DNA of 64,000 nt from Pseudideonella sakaiensis (GCF_001293525.1 NZ_BBYR01000017.1:89717-153716); one strand, 5' to 3'. Counted from the first letter of the stretch, positions 18,421 through 28,825 are shown. Notes: generated from the letters alone by a model not told the origin. Numbers and translations: made by a program.

Positions 18421-19287
18421 ATGCCCTCCGTCGATACCCTGATCACGCGCGCCGAGGCCCTGCTGGCCCGCCTCGAGGCCGTGCTGCCGCTGCCGCTCGC
18501 CGCCCCGGACTGGTCCGCCTCGATCGCCTTCCGCTACCGCCGCCGGGCCGGTGGCTGCCGGCTGGAGCCGGTGCGCCACGTGGCCCGCATCCGGCTGGAC
18601 GACCTCTGCGAGGTCGGGCCGCAGAAGGAGCGCCTGCTGCGCAACACCGCCCAGTTCGTGGCCGGCCATGCAGCCAACAACGTGCTGCTGACCGGCGCCC
18701 GCGGCACCGGCAAGAGCTCGCTGATCAAGGCCTGCCTGAACGAGTTCGCCGAGCGCGGCCTGCGGCTGATCGAGGTCGACAAGGCGGACCTGGTCGACCT
18801 GCCCGACCTGATCGATCTGGTCGCCGAGCGGCCCGAGCGCTTCGTGGTCTTCTGCGACGACCTGAGCTTCGACGAGGGCGAGGCCGGCTACAAGGCGCTG
18901 AAGTCCATCCTCGACGGCTCGGTGGCCCAGGCCGGCGACAACGTGCTGATCTACGCGACCAGCAACCGCCGCCACCTGCTGCCCGAGTACATGAAGGAGA
19001 ACCTCGGCTACACCCACACCGAGGACGGCGAGGTGCATCCCGGCGAGGTGGTGGAGGAGAAGATCTCGCTGTCCGAGCGCTTCGGCCTGTGGATCAGCTT
19101 CTACCCGTTCACGCAGGCCGAGTACCTGGCGATCGCCGCGCAGTGGCTGCGCGGCTACGGCGTGCCCGAGGACGCGATCGCGGCGGCGCGCCAGGAGTGC
19201 CTGGTGTGGGCGCTGGAGCGCGGCTCGCGGTCCGGCCGGGTGGCGTTCCAGTTCGCGAAGGACTACGCGGGGAGGCACGCCTCGTGA
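18421..19287 (+). CDS. DUF815 family AAA-like ATPase
   Basis: A 288-residue protein with a Walker A motif LLTGARGTGKSSLIKA near residue 97 and a Walker B-like FVVFCDDLSFDEGE near residue 141. LIYATSNRRHLLPEYMKEN is a sensor-type segment and SLSERFGLWISFYPFTQAEYLAIAAQWL is the conserved DUF815 block. The family is a P-loop ATPase group with no firm biological role. The ATG at 18421 is preceded by a TACACT hexamer 11 nt upstream and lacks a ribosome site. The stop overlaps mutT by GTGA, so both are probably translated from one mRNA. Confidence 0.88.
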   Translation: MPSVDTLITRAEALLARLEAVLPLPLAAPDWSASIAFRYRRRAGGCRLEPVRHVARIRLDDLCEVGPQKERLLRNTAQFVAGHAANNVLLTGARGTGKSSLIKACLNEFAERGLRLIEVDKADLVDLPDLIDLVAERPERFVVFCDDLSFDEGEAGYKALKSILDGSVAQAGDNVLIYATSNRRHLLPEYMKENLGYTHTEDGEVHPGEVVEEKISLSERFGLWISFYPFTQAEYLAIAAQWLRGYGVPEDAIAAARQECLVWALERGSRSGRVAFQFAKDYAGRHAS

Positions 19288-19760
19288 CGGACTCGACCAT
19301 GCCGGCGCTGCCGCCCGACGGGGCGGCGCGCACGCCGGTCGACGTGGCCGTGGGCGTGCTGATCGAGCGCGACGCGGCCGGCCGCGACGGCCGCTTCCTG
19401 CTCACCTCGCGGCCCGAAGGCAAGGTCTACGCCGGCCACTGGGAGTTCCCGGGCGGCAAGCTGGAGGCGGGCGAGACGGTCGAGCAGGCCCTGCGGCGCG
19501 AGCTGCGCGAGGAGATCGGCATCGAGGTGCGCCAGGTCGAGCCCTGGCGCGTGGAGATCGTCGACTACCCGCATGCCCGCGTGCGCCTGCACTTCTGCAA
19601 GGTGCACCGCTGGAGCGGCGAGTTCCAGATGCTGGAGGGCCAGGCCATGGCCTGGCAGGCGCTGCCGGTCGAGGTGGCACCGGTGCTGCCCGGCACGCTG
19701 CCGGTGCTGCAGTGGCTGGCCGAGGAGCGCGGCCACGCCGGGCCCACCCACCGAAGCTGA
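19284..19760 (+). CDS. mutT: 8-oxo-dGTP diphosphatase MutT (Nudix)
   Basis: MutT removes oxidised dGTP from the nucleotide pool. The 158-residue protein has the complete Nudix box in [24 protein letters not shown] (about residues 56-79), preceded by [10 protein letters not shown] as in MutT proper. [16 protein letters not shown] follows, also typical. The GTG at 19284 overlaps the DUF815 stop; an ATG five codons later is a possible alternative. Other Nudix enzymes share the box, but the HWEFPGG context favours MutT. No ThiE domain is fused, unlike in some relatives. Confidence 0.9.
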   Translation: MTDSTMPALPPDGAARTPVDVAVGVLIERDAAGRDGRFLLTSRPEGKVYAGHWEFPGGKLEAGETVEQALRRELREEIGIEVRQVEPWRVEIVDYPHARVRLHFCKVHRWSGEFQMLEGQAMAWQALPVEVAPVLPGTLPVLQWLAEERGHAGPTHRS

Positions 19761-19761
19761 T

Positions 19762-19767
19762 TACACT
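19762..19767 (+). promoter_or_regulatory. -10-like hexamer directly before hisI
   Basis: TACACT begins 2 bases after the mutT stop codon and ends 6 nt before the hisI ATG. It could start a leaderless hisI transcript. No ribosome site is present. Confidence 0.4.
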
Positions 19768-19773
19768 GCCGCC

Positions 19774-20163
19774 ATGAGCTGGCTGGACGACGTCAAGTGG
19801 AATGCCGAGGGCCTGGTGCCGGTGATCGCGCAGGAACGCGGCAGCAAGGACGTGCTGATGTTCGCCTACATGAACCGCGAGGCGCTGGCGCAGACGGTGG
19901 CGCGTGGCGAGGCCGTCTACTGGAGCCGCTCGCGCGGCCGGCTGTGGCACAAGGGCGAGGCCTCGGGACATTTCCAGACCGTGCACGAGGTGCGCGTCGA
20001 CTGCGACCGCGACGTCGTGCTGCTCACCGTGACACAGCAGGGCCACGAACCCGGCATCGCCTGCCATACCGGCCGCCACAGCTGCTTCTTCGAGCGCTAC
20101 GAGGATGGCGCGTGGCAGGTGGTGGAGCCGGTGCTGCAGGACCCCGAAACCATCTACCGTTGA
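19774..20163 (+). CDS. hisI: Phosphoribosyl-AMP cyclohydrolase HisI
   Basis: HisI opens the adenine ring of phosphoribosyl-AMP in step three of histidine synthesis. The 129-residue protein shows [42 protein letters not shown], and the zinc/magnesium site segment [16 protein letters not shown] followed by [11 protein letters not shown]. The length fits the stand-alone betaproteobacterial enzyme. It is followed after 13 bp by hisE, which acts one step earlier. The upstream neighbour is mutT, not hisF, which is unusual for the group. Confidence 0.96.
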   Translation: MSWLDDVKWNAEGLVPVIAQERGSKDVLMFAYMNREALAQTVARGEAVYWSRSRGRLWHKGEASGHFQTVHEVRVDCDRDVVLLTVTQQGHEPGIACHTGRHSCFFERYEDGAWQVVEPVLQDPETIYR

Positions 20164-20176
20164 AGCGGCCCCCGGG

Positions 20177-20548
20177 ATGAATGCCGAGCCTCTTTCGTCG
20201 CAGGACGTGCTGGCCCGCCTGGCCGCGGTGGTGGCCGAGCGTCGCCGCGGCGATCCGGAGCGCAGCTACGTCGCGCGCCTGTTCCACAAGGGCCACGACG
20301 CGCTGCTGAAGAAGATCGGCGAGGAGGCCACCGAGACGGTGATGGCCGCCAAGGACGGTGACCCGCGCAAGCTGGTCGGCGAGGTCGCCGACCTGTGGTT
20401 CCACTGCCTGCTGGTGCTGGAGGCGCATGGCCTGCGGCCGGCGGACGTGCTGGCCGAGCTGGAGCGGCGCGAGGGCCGGTCGGGCCTGGAGGAGTTCGCA
20501 GCCCGCAAGTTGCAGGATCGTGAACGACGAGAGGAACGGCAGCCATGA
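20177..20548 (+). CDS. hisE: Phosphoribosyl-ATP pyrophosphatase HisE
   Basis: HisE hydrolyses phosphoribosyl-ATP to phosphoribosyl-AMP, the second step of histidine synthesis. The 123-residue protein carries the MazG-like core: [33 protein letters not shown] and [22 protein letters not shown], with the Glu and Asp residues that bind magnesium. It is a separate protein here rather than a HisIE fusion. Its stop overlaps the DUF4870 gene by ATGA, so translation of the two is coupled. Confidence 0.95.
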   Translation: MNAEPLSSQDVLARLAAVVAERRRGDPERSYVARLFHKGHDALLKKIGEEATETVMAAKDGDPRKLVGEVADLWFHCLLVLEAHGLRPADVLAELERREGRSGLEEFAARKLQDRERREERQP

Positions 20549-20922
20549 GCGAATCCCTGGGCCTGGACGAGAAATCCCGCGCGCTGAAGACGGTCGGCCA
20601 CGTCAGCTACCTGCTGCACACCATCGTCGCGGTCAGCGCGGTGGTGCCGGGCGTGCAGGCCAGCGTGGCGCTGCTGATCGTGGCCTTCATCATCGACGTG
20701 GTGAAGAAGGACGACGCGCTGGGCACCTGGCAGGAATCGCATTTCCGCTGGCGCATCCGCAGCGTGCTGTGGGCCGGCGGGCTGTACCTCCTGACCGCGC
20801 CGCTGTGGCTGCTGCTGGCGCTGCCCGGGCTGCTGGCCTGGGCCATCATCTCCATCTGGTTCCTCTACCGCGTGGTCCGCGGCTGGCTGAACCTGAACGG
20901 CAACCAGCCGATGCCGACCTGA
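20545..20922 (+). CDS. DUF4870 family membrane protein
   Basis: A 125-residue protein with about three hydrophobic segments: [55 protein letters not shown] and [18 protein letters not shown] polar loop containing [20 protein letters not shown] lies between the first two. The arrangement matches the small membrane proteins found between hisE and the HIT gene in Burkholderiales. No biochemical role is known to me. It overlaps hisE by ATGA. Confidence 0.85.
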   Translation: MSESLGLDEKSRALKTVGHVSYLLHTIVAVSAVVPGVQASVALLIVAFIIDVVKKDDALGTWQESHFRWRIRSVLWAGGLYLLTAPLWLLLALPGLLAWAIISIWFLYRVVRGWLNLNGNQPMPT

Positions 20923-20936
20923 GCGCACGAGCCGCC

Positions 20937-21287
20937 ATGAACCACGACCCGAGCTGCATCTTCTGCCGCATCGCGAGCGGCCAGCTGCCGTCGCGCAAGG
21001 TGTACGAGGACGAGCAGCTGCTCGCCTTCCACGACATCGCCCCCTGGGCCCCGGTGCACTTCCTGATCATCCCGAAGAAGCACATCGCCTCGCTGGCCGA
21101 CACGACGCCGGCCGCGCACGAGGCGCTGCTCGGCCGCATGCTGGCACTGGCCCCCGGGCTGGCGCGCGAGCAGGGCGTGACCAACGGCTTCCGCACGCTG
21201 ATCAACACCGGCGAGGACGGGCTGCAGGAGGTGCCCCACCTGCACATGCACGTGATCGGCGGCCCGCGGCCCTGGAAGAAGGGCTGA
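20937..21287 (+). CDS. HIT family nucleotide-binding protein (HinT type)
   Basis: A 116-residue histidine-triad protein. The start MNHDPSCIFCRIASGQLPSRKVYED, including the Cys pair that often binds zinc, and the end VPHLHMHVIGG with the HxHxH triad place it in the HinT branch, purine nucleoside phosphoramidases. The middle has APVHFLIIPKKHIASLAD and FRTLINTGEDGLQEVPHLH, all expected. It lies 14 bp after the DUF4870 gene and 141 bp before tatA. A second, different HIT protein is encoded at 52165. Confidence 0.93.
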   Translation: MNHDPSCIFCRIASGQLPSRKVYEDEQLLAFHDIAPWAPVHFLIIPKKHIASLADTTPAAHEALLGRMLALAPGLAREQGVTNGFRTLINTGEDGLQEVPHLHMHVIGGPRPWKKG

Positions 21288-21395
21288 ACCGGCGCCTGCC
21301 CGCCCGGCCCTGGCCCGGGCACGGCGGCGCAATCCACTGCCGCGCACCGGGTCTTGCGGCAGCCGCGGCAGCGGCAGGGTGTCCGTGCCCTCGCC

Positions 21396-21401
21396 TAGAA
21401 T
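21396..21401 (+). promoter_or_regulatory. -10 element of the tatABC operon
   Basis: TAGAAT lies 27 bp before the tatA ATG, followed by CCGCC as in other promoters here. GGAGAG provides the ribosome site. The -35 region is weak. Confidence 0.45.
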
Positions 21402-21428
21402 CCGCCGCATTCGGAACAGGAGAGAACC

Positions 21429-21668
21429 ATGGGTTCATTCAGTGTGTGGCATTGGCTGATCGTGCTGCTGATCGTCGTGCTGGTGTTCGGCACGAAGAAG
21501 CTCAAGAACATCGGTTCGGACCTGGGCGGTGCGGTCAAGGGCTTCAAGGACGGCGTGCGCGACGGGGGCAGCAGCAGCGCCGCCGCCGACGAGTCGCCGG
21601 CGCAGGTGACGGCCGCGAAGAAGGTCGACGGCAACACCGTCGACGTCGAGGCGAAGACCAAGTCCTGA
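21429..21668 (+). CDS. tatA: Sec-independent protein translocase subunit TatA
   Basis: TatA oligomerises to form the transient passage of the twin-arginine pathway. The 79-residue protein has the diagnostic N-terminus: the membrane helix [18 protein letters not shown], the hinge and [24 protein letters not shown] amphipathic helix, then a short polar tail. GGAGAGAACC precedes the ATG. It is the first gene of tatABC, with tatB 40 bp further on. Confidence 0.96.
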   Translation: MGSFSVWHWLIVLLIVVLVFGTKKLKNIGSDLGGAVKGFKDGVRDGGSSSAAADESPAQVTAAKKVDGNTVDVEAKTKS

Positions 21669-21708
21669 GCCGCCGACCGACGGGCCCGGCCCGGAGGGCC
21701 CTGAACGC

Positions 21709-22209
21709 ATGATCGATTTCGGTTTCGACAAGCTCGCGCTGATCGGCACGGTCGCCCTGATCGTGATCGGCCCGGAGAAGCTGCCGCGCGTGGCCCGCAC
21801 CGTCGGCCACCTGCTGGGCAAGGCGCAGCGCTACGTGGCCGACGTGAAGGCGGAGGTCAACCGCTCGATCGAGCTCGAGGAGCTCAAGAAGATGAAGGGC
21901 GAGTTCGAGGACGCCGCCCGCAACGTCGAGCAGACCGTGAACCAGCACATCCACGACACCGGCCGGGAGTTCGACCAGGCCTGGAAGGACATGGACGCCG
22001 CCTCGTCCGGCAGCCTGGGCGGCGCTGACGATGGCTCGGCGCTGGCCGCCCCGCTGCAGCCGCCGGTGCCCGAGTACCGGCACCCGAAGAAGAAGTGGCG
22101 GCTCAAGCGTGGCGCCGTGCCGCAGTGGTACAAGCAGCGCAACGGCGTGCGCACCCGCACCCAGTCCGGCGCGGCGCGCGTGGCGCGCTTCCGCCCGCCG
22201 TCACGATGA
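21709..22209 (+). CDS. tatB: Sec-independent protein translocase subunit TatB
   Basis: TatB acts with TatC as receptor for twin-arginine signal peptides. The 166-residue protein starts [33 protein letters not shown], with the conserved Glu-Lys-Leu-Pro hinge typical of TatB. The amphipathic helix and a long charged coiled-coil region follow ([28 protein letters not shown]). The C-terminal 50 residues are variable and rich in Pro, Lys and Arg. The stop overlaps tatC by ATGA. Confidence 0.95.
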   Translation: MIDFGFDKLALIGTVALIVIGPEKLPRVARTVGHLLGKAQRYVADVKAEVNRSIELEELKKMKGEFEDAARNVEQTVNQHIHDTGREFDQAWKDMDAASSGSLGGADDGSALAAPLQPPVPEYRHPKKKWRLKRGAVPQWYKQRNGVRTRTQSGAARVARFRPPSR

Positions 22210-23003
22210 GCAGCAGCGATCCCGAGCGCCCCGACGAACTCGAGGGCACCGAGCAGCCTTTCGTCTCCCACCTGGTCGAGCTGCGCGACCGCCTGATCCG
22301 TGCGATCGCGGCGGTGGCCGTGTGCTTCGCGGTGCTGGCGCTGTGGCCCGGCCCGTCGGCGATGTACGACCTGCTGGCCGCGCCGATGGTCTCGCACCTG
22401 CCCGCCGGCAGCACGATGATCGCCACCAACGTGATCTCGCCCTTCGTGGTGCCGCTGAAGATCACGCTGCTCGCGGCCTTCCTGGTGGCCTTGCCCGTGG
22501 TGCTCTACCAGGTCTGGGCCTTCGTCGCGCCAGGCCTGTACAGCCACGAGAAGCGCCTCGTGCTGCCGCTGGTGGTGTCGAGCACGCTGCTGTTCTTCCT
22601 GGGCGTGGCCTTCTGCTACTTCTTCGTGTTCGGCCAGGTCTTCAAGTTCATCCAGAGTTTCGCGCCAAAGAGCGTCACCGCGGCGCCGGACATCGAGGCC
22701 TACCTCGGCTTCGTGCTGACGATGTTCATCGCCTTCGGCGCGGCCTTCGAGGTGCCGGTGGTGGTGGTCGTGCTGGCCCGCATGGGCCTGGTCAGCATCG
22801 AGAAGCTGCAGGCCTTCCGCGGCTACTTCATCGTGCTGGCCTTCGTGATCGCGGCGATCATCACGCCGCCGGACGTGGTCTCGCAGCTCGCGCTGGCGAT
22901 CCCGATGTGCCTGCTCTACGAGCTCGGGATCGTCGCGGCGCGGATGTTCATCAAGCACACCCGCGCGCCCGACGACGCGTCGGAGAAGACGCCGGCCGCC
23001 TGA
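22206..23003 (+). CDS. tatC: Sec-independent protein translocase subunit TatC
   Basis: TatC is the multispanning core receptor of the Tat system. The 265-residue protein has six membrane segments and the family signatures [21 protein letters not shown] near the N-terminus, the first-periplasmic-loop and second-helix region [34 protein letters not shown], and [22 protein letters not shown]. The essential Glu-Leu-Arg-Arg/Asp contact region appears as VELRDR. It ends the tatABC operon and converges with degP, leaving 27 bp between stops. At least one window protein (50437-52086) has a Tat-like signal. Confidence 0.96.
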   Translation: MSSSDPERPDELEGTEQPFVSHLVELRDRLIRAIAAVAVCFAVLALWPGPSAMYDLLAAPMVSHLPAGSTMIATNVISPFVVPLKITLLAAFLVALPVVLYQVWAFVAPGLYSHEKRLVLPLVVSSTLLFFLGVAFCYFFVFGQVFKFIQSFAPKSVTAAPDIEAYLGFVLTMFIAFGAAFEVPVVVVVLARMGLVSIEKLQAFRGYFIVLAFVIAAIITPPDVVSQLALAIPMCLLYELGIVAARMFIKHTRAPDDASEKTPAA

Positions 23004-23030
23004 CGCGGGCCGGCCGCCGGCGCGCGGCGT

Positions 23031-24200
<1,170 letters not shown>

Positions 24201-24201
24201 G

Positions 24202-24207
24202 TACAGT
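24202..24207 (+). promoter_or_regulatory. -10-like hexamer before the Nif3 gene
   Basis: TACAGT ends 7 nt before the ATG at 24215. It falls inside the 14-bp space between two divergent start codons, so the rest of the promoter would lie in the degP coding sequence. Confidence 0.4.
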
Positions 24208-24214
24208 TGTCCGG

Positions 24215-24964
24215 ATGGTTCACCGCAGCGAGCTCGAATCTCACCTGAATGCCCTCCTGGACACCGGCCGCTTCCGTGATTATGGGCCGAACGGTCTGCA
24301 GGTCGAGGGGCGGGCCGAGGTGCGCCGGCTCGTCTCGGGCGTCACCGCCAGCCTGGCGCTGATCGAGGCCGCGGTCGAGGCCGGCGCCGATGCGCTGCTG
24401 GTGCACCACGGGCTGTTCTGGCGCGGCCAGGACGGCCGCGTGACCGGCTGGATGCGCCAGCGCCTGGCGCGCCTGCTGGCGCACGACATCAACCTCTACG
24501 CCTACCACCTGCCGCTGGACGCCCACCCGGTGCTCGGCAACAACGCGCGCCTGGGTGCCTTGCTCGGCTGGCAGGCCGACGGCCGCTTCGGCGAGCAGGA
24601 CCTCGGCGTGATCGGCGACGCCGCCGACACGCCCAGCCTGGCGGCGCTCCAGGCCCGGGTCGCCGAGCGGCTCGGCCGGACGCCGCTGGTGGTGCCGGGC
24701 GACGGCCGGCCGCTGCGGCGCATCGCCTGGTGCACCGGCGGCGCCCAGGGCTACTTCGAGGCGGCGATCGCGGCCGGGGCCGACGCCTACCTGACCGGCG
24801 AGATCTCCGAGCCGCAGGCCCACCTCGCGCGCGAGACCGGCGTGGCCTTCCTCGCCTGCGGGCACCACGCGACCGAGCGCTACGGGGCGCCGGCGGTGGG
24901 CGAGGCGGTGGCGCGGCAGTTCGGACTCGAGCACCGCTTCATCGAGGTGCCGAACCCGGCCTGA
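24215..24964 (+). CDS. Nif3-like dinuclear metal centre protein (YbgI family)
   Basis: A 249-residue NIF3/GTP cyclohydrolase I type 2-like protein, expected to form a toroidal hexamer with a two-metal site. Metal-binding residues are visible in [16 protein letters not shown] (the HH pair), [15 protein letters not shown], and the C-terminal [20 protein letters not shown]. The central [30 protein letters not shown] block is typical. The biochemical role of YbgI proteins is not settled; some have been linked to GTP cyclohydrolase-like or metal-handling functions. pdxA follows after 4 bp on the same strand, suggesting an operon. Confidence 0.9.
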   Translation: MVHRSELESHLNALLDTGRFRDYGPNGLQVEGRAEVRRLVSGVTASLALIEAAVEAGADALLVHHGLFWRGQDGRVTGWMRQRLARLLAHDINLYAYHLPLDAHPVLGNNARLGALLGWQADGRFGEQDLGVIGDAADTPSLAALQARVAERLGRTPLVVPGDGRPLRRIAWCTGGAQGYFEAAIAAGADAYLTGEISEPQAHLARETGVAFLACGHHATERYGAPAVGEAVARQFGLEHRFIEVPNPA

Positions 24965-24968
24965 TGCC

Positions 24969-26006
24969 ATGCGCCCCGACGGAGATCCCGCCGGCCTGCC
25001 GATCGCCTTCACGATGGGCGACGCCTGCGGCATCGGCCCCGAGCTGATCGCGATGCTGTTCCGCGCGCGCCGGGTGCCGGGCAGCCTCGTGCTGGGCGAC
25101 GTCGGCGTGCTGCGCCGCGCGGCGGCCTGGGTCGGCGGGCTGCCGGTGGCCGTGCTCGCGCACCCGCAGGACGCGGCCGACGCGCCGCCGGGCAGCCTGC
25201 CGGTGCTGCCGGTGGCGGGCCTGCCGCCGGGCCTGGCAGCGCTGCCGCCGGGCCGCGTCGAGGCGCGCGCCGGCGCTGCGGCCGCGGCCTGCATCACCGA
25301 GGGCGTGCAGCGGGTGCGCGACGGCGAACTCGCCGCGCTGGTGACCGCGCCGATCCACAAGGAGGCGCTGTCGGCTGCCGGCCTGCCGTTCCCTGGCCAC
25401 ACCGAGATGCTCCAGCACCTGGCCGCCGCCGAGGGCAGCGGCCCGCCGCCGGTGCGCATGATGCTGGCCAACGAGGAACTGCGGGTGGTGCTGGTGACGA
25501 TCCACCAGTCGCTGCGCTCGGCGATCGATGCGCTGAGTACCGCCGGCATCCTCGAGACCCTGCGCATCGCCGACCGCAGCCTGCGCGGACTCGGCCTCGC
25601 GGCCCCGCGCCTGGCGGTGGCCGGGCTGAACCCGCATGCCGGCGAGGGTGGCCTGTTCGGCGACGAGGAGATCCGGCTGATCGCGCCGGCGATCGCCGCG
25701 GCGCGGGCCGAAGGCATCGACGCCCGCGGCCCCTATGCGCCGGACACCGTCTTCATGCGCGCCCGCCATGCGCCGCCGGCGCACCCGGGCGAATTCGATG
25801 CCGTGGTGGCGATGACGCACGACCACGGCCTGATCCCGGTCAAGTACCTCGGCGTGGAGCAGGGCGTGAACGTCACGCTCGGACTGCCCTTCGTGCGCAC
25901 CAGCCCGGACCATGGCACCGCCTTCGACCTGGCAGGCACCGGCCGGGCCGATCCGGCGAGCCTGTGGGCGGCCTGGCGCATGGCCGGCCGCCTGCTCGGG
26001 CGCTGA
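24969..26006 (+). CDS. pdxA: 4-hydroxythreonine-4-phosphate dehydrogenase PdxA
   Basis: PdxA oxidises 4-phosphohydroxy-L-threonine in the DXP-dependent route to pyridoxal phosphate. The 345-residue protein has TMGDACGIGPELIAMLF at the N-terminus, LVTAPIHKEALSAAGLPFPGHTEML (substrate and metal binding), VAGLNPHAGEGGLFGDEE, and the C-terminal THDHGLIPVKYLG and TSPDHGTAFDLAGTG blocks. The metal-binding His residues are all present. The GDACG in place of the common GDPAG is a minor variant. PdxA2-type homologues of other pathways exist, but no such context is seen. The gene converges with mscL. Confidence 0.93.
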   Translation: MRPDGDPAGLPIAFTMGDACGIGPELIAMLFRARRVPGSLVLGDVGVLRRAAAWVGGLPVAVLAHPQDAADAPPGSLPVLPVAGLPPGLAALPPGRVEARAGAAAAACITEGVQRVRDGELAALVTAPIHKEALSAAGLPFPGHTEMLQHLAAAEGSGPPPVRMMLANEELRVVLVTIHQSLRSAIDALSTAGILETLRIADRSLRGLGLAAPRLAVAGLNPHAGEGGLFGDEEIRLIAPAIAAARAEGIDARGPYAPDTVFMRARHAPPAHPGEFDAVVAMTHDHGLIPVKYLGVEQGVNVTLGLPFVRTSPDHGTAFDLAGTGRADPASLWAAWRMAGRLLGR

Positions 26007-26017
26007 CGGCCCGTCGG

Positions 26018-26047
26018 CCGGCCGGCGGCCGGGCCGCCGCCGGCCGG
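26018..26047. terminator. Strong hairpin between convergent pdxA and mscL
   Basis: CCGGCCGGCGGC (26018-26029) and GCCGCCGGCCGG (26036-26047) form a perfect 12-bp stem with a 6-nt loop. It lies 8 bp before the mscL stop and probably ends both transcripts, although no T-run is present. Confidence 0.6.
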
Positions 26048-26054
26048 CAGCCGG

Positions 26055-26492
26055 TCACTTGCGCAGCGCGTCGCGGATCTCGCGCAGCAGCACCACGTCC
26101 TCCGGCGTCGGGGCCGGCGGCGCCGGCGGCTCCGGCGGCGCGTCGCGCTTCAGCCGGTTGATCTGCTTGACCATCATGAAGATGATGAAGGCGAGGATCA
26201 CGAAGTTGATCGACACCGTCAGGAAGTTGCCGTAGGCGAACAGCGGGACGCCGGCCTTGGTCAGCGCGTCGTAGGTCATCGGGCCGGTGTAGCCGGGCGG
26301 CGGCGACGCCAGCATCACGAAGTAGTTCGAGAAATCCAGGCCGCCGAACAGGCGGCCGACGATGGGCATGATCAGGTCCTTGACCACGGAGTCGACGATC
26401 TTGCCGAAGGCCGCGCCGATGATCACGCCGACCGCCAGGTCGACCACATTCCCCTTGACGGCGAACTCCTTGAACTCCGATGCGAAACTCAT
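26055..26492 (-). CDS. mscL: Large-conductance mechanosensitive channel MscL
   Basis: MscL is a pentameric inner-membrane pore that opens under membrane tension to release osmolytes during hypo-osmotic shock. The 145-residue protein starts [43 protein letters not shown], the conserved amphipathic helix and TM1. TM2 is [26 protein letters not shown] and the C-terminal helix is [15 protein letters not shown], with a Pro-rich linker. The ATG at 26492 was preferred to upstream in-frame codons because it begins the conserved N-terminus and is preceded by GGGAGCAGC. The divergent neighbour is petA. Confidence 0.97.
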   Translation of the reverse strand: MSFASEFKEFAVKGNVVDLAVGVIIGAAFGKIVDSVVKDLIMPIVGRLFGGLDFSNYFVMLASPPPGYTGPMTYDALTKAGVPLFAYGNFLTVSINFVILAFIIFMMVKQINRLKRDAPPEPPAPPAPTPEDVVLLREIRDALRK

Positions 26493-26694
26493 CGCTGCTG
26501 CTCCCTGGGTCCCCGGCGTCGGGCGCCGAGTCGGTTCTGGTTCGGGTGGGCCGGCGCGCCTGCACCGGTCGGCCGAGTATTGCCGAGCCGACCCCGAAGT
26601 CAAGGCGCGTGCGGCCCGGGCGGGAGCGGCGGTCCTGCGTGGCCCGCGCGCACCCGACGGTGCGCTCGCCGGCTGCAGGCAACGATCGCTGGGC

Positions 26695-26700
26695 TAGAAT
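26695..26700 (+). promoter_or_regulatory. -10 element of the petABC operon
   Basis: TAGAAT with a -35-like CTGCAG at 26673-26678 (16-bp spacing) lies 45 bp before the petA ATG. Confidence 0.5.
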
Positions 26701-26745
26701 CGCGGGTTGTCCCGAACTGATCGCGATCCACGTCGAGGTTTTTGC

Positions 26746-27345
26746 ATGAGCGAGCGGCAAGTCGATAGCAGCAAACGCACCTGGCTGATTGCCTCGGGGT
26801 GCGCGGGTGCGGTGGGGGGTGTCGCCGTGGCCGTGCCCTTCGTCAGCACGTTCCAGCCCTCCGAACGGGCCCGCGCTGCCGGCGCAGCGGTCGAGGTCGA
26901 CATCTCGGCGCTGAAACCGGGCGAGAAGATGACCGTCGAGTGGCGCGGCAAGCCGGTGTGGATCATCCGCCGCACGCCGGAGCAGGTCGCCGCGCTGCCG
27001 AAGATCGATCCGCAGCTCGCCGACCCGAAGTCGGAGCGCAAGCCCGACGAGCTGACCCCGGCCTATGCCCGCAACGAGGCGCGCTCGATCAAGCCGGAAC
27101 TGCTGGTCGTCGTCGGCATCTGCTCCCACCTCGGCTGCTCACCCACCGACAAGTTCCAGACCGGGGCCCAGCCCTCGCTGCCGGACGACTGGCCGGGCGG
27201 CTTCCTCTGCCCCTGCCACGGCTCGACCTTCGACATGGCGGGCCGGGTCTACAAGAACAAGCCGGCGCCCGACAACCTCGAGGTGCCGCCGCACATGTAC
27301 CTTTCGGACACCCGCCTGCTGATCGGCGAGGACAAGAAGGCCTGA
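26746..27345 (+). CDS. petA: Ubiquinol-cytochrome c reductase Rieske iron-sulfur subunit PetA
   Basis: PetA carries the Rieske 2Fe-2S cluster that takes the first electron from ubiquinol in complex III. The 199-residue protein has one N-terminal membrane anchor (TWLIASGCAGAVGGVAVAVPFV) and the cluster-binding motifs CSHLGCSP and CPCHGSTFD with the disulfide cysteines. The anchor starts after SSKR, so only a partial twin-arginine-like motif is visible, although Rieske proteins of this type are often Tat-dependent. The ATG at 26746 gives the normal N-terminus. petB follows after 57 bp. Confidence 0.97.
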   Translation: MSERQVDSSKRTWLIASGCAGAVGGVAVAVPFVSTFQPSERARAAGAAVEVDISALKPGEKMTVEWRGKPVWIIRRTPEQVAALPKIDPQLADPKSERKPDELTPAYARNEARSIKPELLVVVGICSHLGCSPTDKFQTGAQPSLPDDWPGGFLCPCHGSTFDMAGRVYKNKPAPDNLEVPPHMYLSDTRLLIGEDKKA

Positions 27346-27402
27346 CGGGCTGCGGCGACCCCCACGACTGAACGGCACCCCAGGCTCGAGGACGACCACA
27401 CC

Positions 27403-28803
27403 ATGGCGACATTCAAGGAAGCTCCCCCCAACGCCGGCGCGGCGGAAAAGCTGATGAACTGGGTCGACAACCGGTTCCCGGCGACCAAGCTCTACAAGGA
27501 GCACCTGTCGGAGTACTACGCGCCGAAGAACTTCAACTTCTGGTACTTCTTCGGCTCGCTGGCGCTGCTGGTGCTGGTGATCCAGATCGTCACCGGCATC
27601 TTCCTGGTGATGCACTACAAGCCGGACGCGGCGCTGGCCTTCGCGTCGGTCGAGTACATCATGCGCGACGTGCCCTGGGGCTGGCTGGTGCGCTACATGC
27701 ACTCCACCGGCGCCTCGGCCTTCTTCGTCGTGGTCTACCTGCACATGTTCCGCGGGCTGATCTACGGCAGCTACCGCAAGCCGCGCGAGCTGGTGTGGAT
27801 CTTCGGCTGCGCGATCTTCCTGTGCCTGATGGCCGAGGCCTTCATGGGCTACCTGCTGCCCTGGGGCCAGATGTCCTACTGGGGTGCGCAGGTGATCGTG
27901 AACCTGTTCGCGGCCATCCCCTTCGTCGGCCCGGACCTGGCGCTGCTGATTCGCGGCGACTACGTCGTCGGCGATGCTACGCTGAACCGCTTCTTCAGCT
28001 TCCACGTGATCGCGGTGCCGCTGGTGCTGCTCGGCCTGGTCGCCGCGCACATCATCGCGCTGCACGAGGTGGGCTCGAACAACCCGGATGGCGTGGAGAT
28101 CAAGGCGAAGAAGGATGCGCAGGGCCGGCCGCTCGACGGCATCCCCTTCCATCCGTACTACACGGTGCACGACATCCTCGGCGTCAGCGTCTTCCTGATC
28201 GCCTTCACCGCGATCGTGTTCTTCGCGCCCGAGTTCGGCGGCTACTTCCTCGAGTACAACAACTTCATCCCGGCCGACCCGCTGAAGACGCCGGCGCACA
28301 TCGCCCCGGTCTGGTACTTCACGCCGTTCTATTCGATGCTGCGCGCGATCACGAGCGAGATGATGTACGTGCTGATCGTCTGCGTGATCGGTGCCGCCGC
28401 CTTCGGCGTGCTGAAGGCCAAGGCCAGCAACGTGTTCAAGACCGCCTTCCTGGTCGGCGCGGTGGTCGCGGTCGCCGCGATGCTGGCGATCGACGCCAAA
28501 TTCTGGGGCGTCGTCGTGATGGGCGGCGCGGTCATCATCCTGTTCTTCCTGCCCTGGCTGGACCACAGCCCGGCCAAGTCGATCCGCTACCGCCCGGGCT
28601 GGCACAAGATCCTCTACGGCGTGTTCGTCGTCGTCTTCGCGGTGCTGGGCTACCTCGGCGTGCAGCCGCCGTCGCCGATCGGCGAGCGTGTCTCGCAGGT
28701 GGGGACGCTGTTCTATTTCGGCTTCTTCCTGCTGATGCCGTGGTGGAGCCGCCTGGGCGAGTTCAAGCCGGTGCCCGACCGGGTCACCTTCGCGGCCCAC
28801 TGA
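27403..28803 (+). CDS. petB: Cytochrome b of the bc1 complex PetB
   Basis: This 466-residue protein has eight to nine membrane helices and carries the two b-type haems of complex III. Helix B is seen in RYMHSTGASAFFVVVYLHMFRGL, with the first two His ligands, and helix D in FFSFHVIAVPLVLLGLVAAHIIALHEVG, with the other two. The Qo-site PEWY equivalent reads APVWYFTPFYSMLRA, as in many betaproteobacterial proteins. A C-terminal extension with two further hydrophobic segments makes it longer than mitochondrial cytochrome b. GAGGACGACCACACC precedes the ATG. Confidence 0.97.
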   Translation: MATFKEAPPNAGAAEKLMNWVDNRFPATKLYKEHLSEYYAPKNFNFWYFFGSLALLVLVIQIVTGIFLVMHYKPDAALAFASVEYIMRDVPWGWLVRYMHSTGASAFFVVVYLHMFRGLIYGSYRKPRELVWIFGCAIFLCLMAEAFMGYLLPWGQMSYWGAQVIVNLFAAIPFVGPDLALLIRGDYVVGDATLNRFFSFHVIAVPLVLLGLVAAHIIALHEVGSNNPDGVEIKAKKDAQGRPLDGIPFHPYYTVHDILGVSVFLIAFTAIVFFAPEFGGYFLEYNNFIPADPLKTPAHIAPVWYFTPFYSMLRAITSEMMYVLIVCVIGAAAFGVLKAKASNVFKTAFLVGAVVAVAAMLAIDAKFWGVVVMGGAVIILFFLPWLDHSPAKSIRYRPGWHKILYGVFVVVFAVLGYLGVQPPSPIGERVSQVGTLFYFGFFLLMPWWSRLGEFKPVPDRVTFAAH

Positions 28804-28825
28804 CGCGGCCACGGGAATCGACGAC

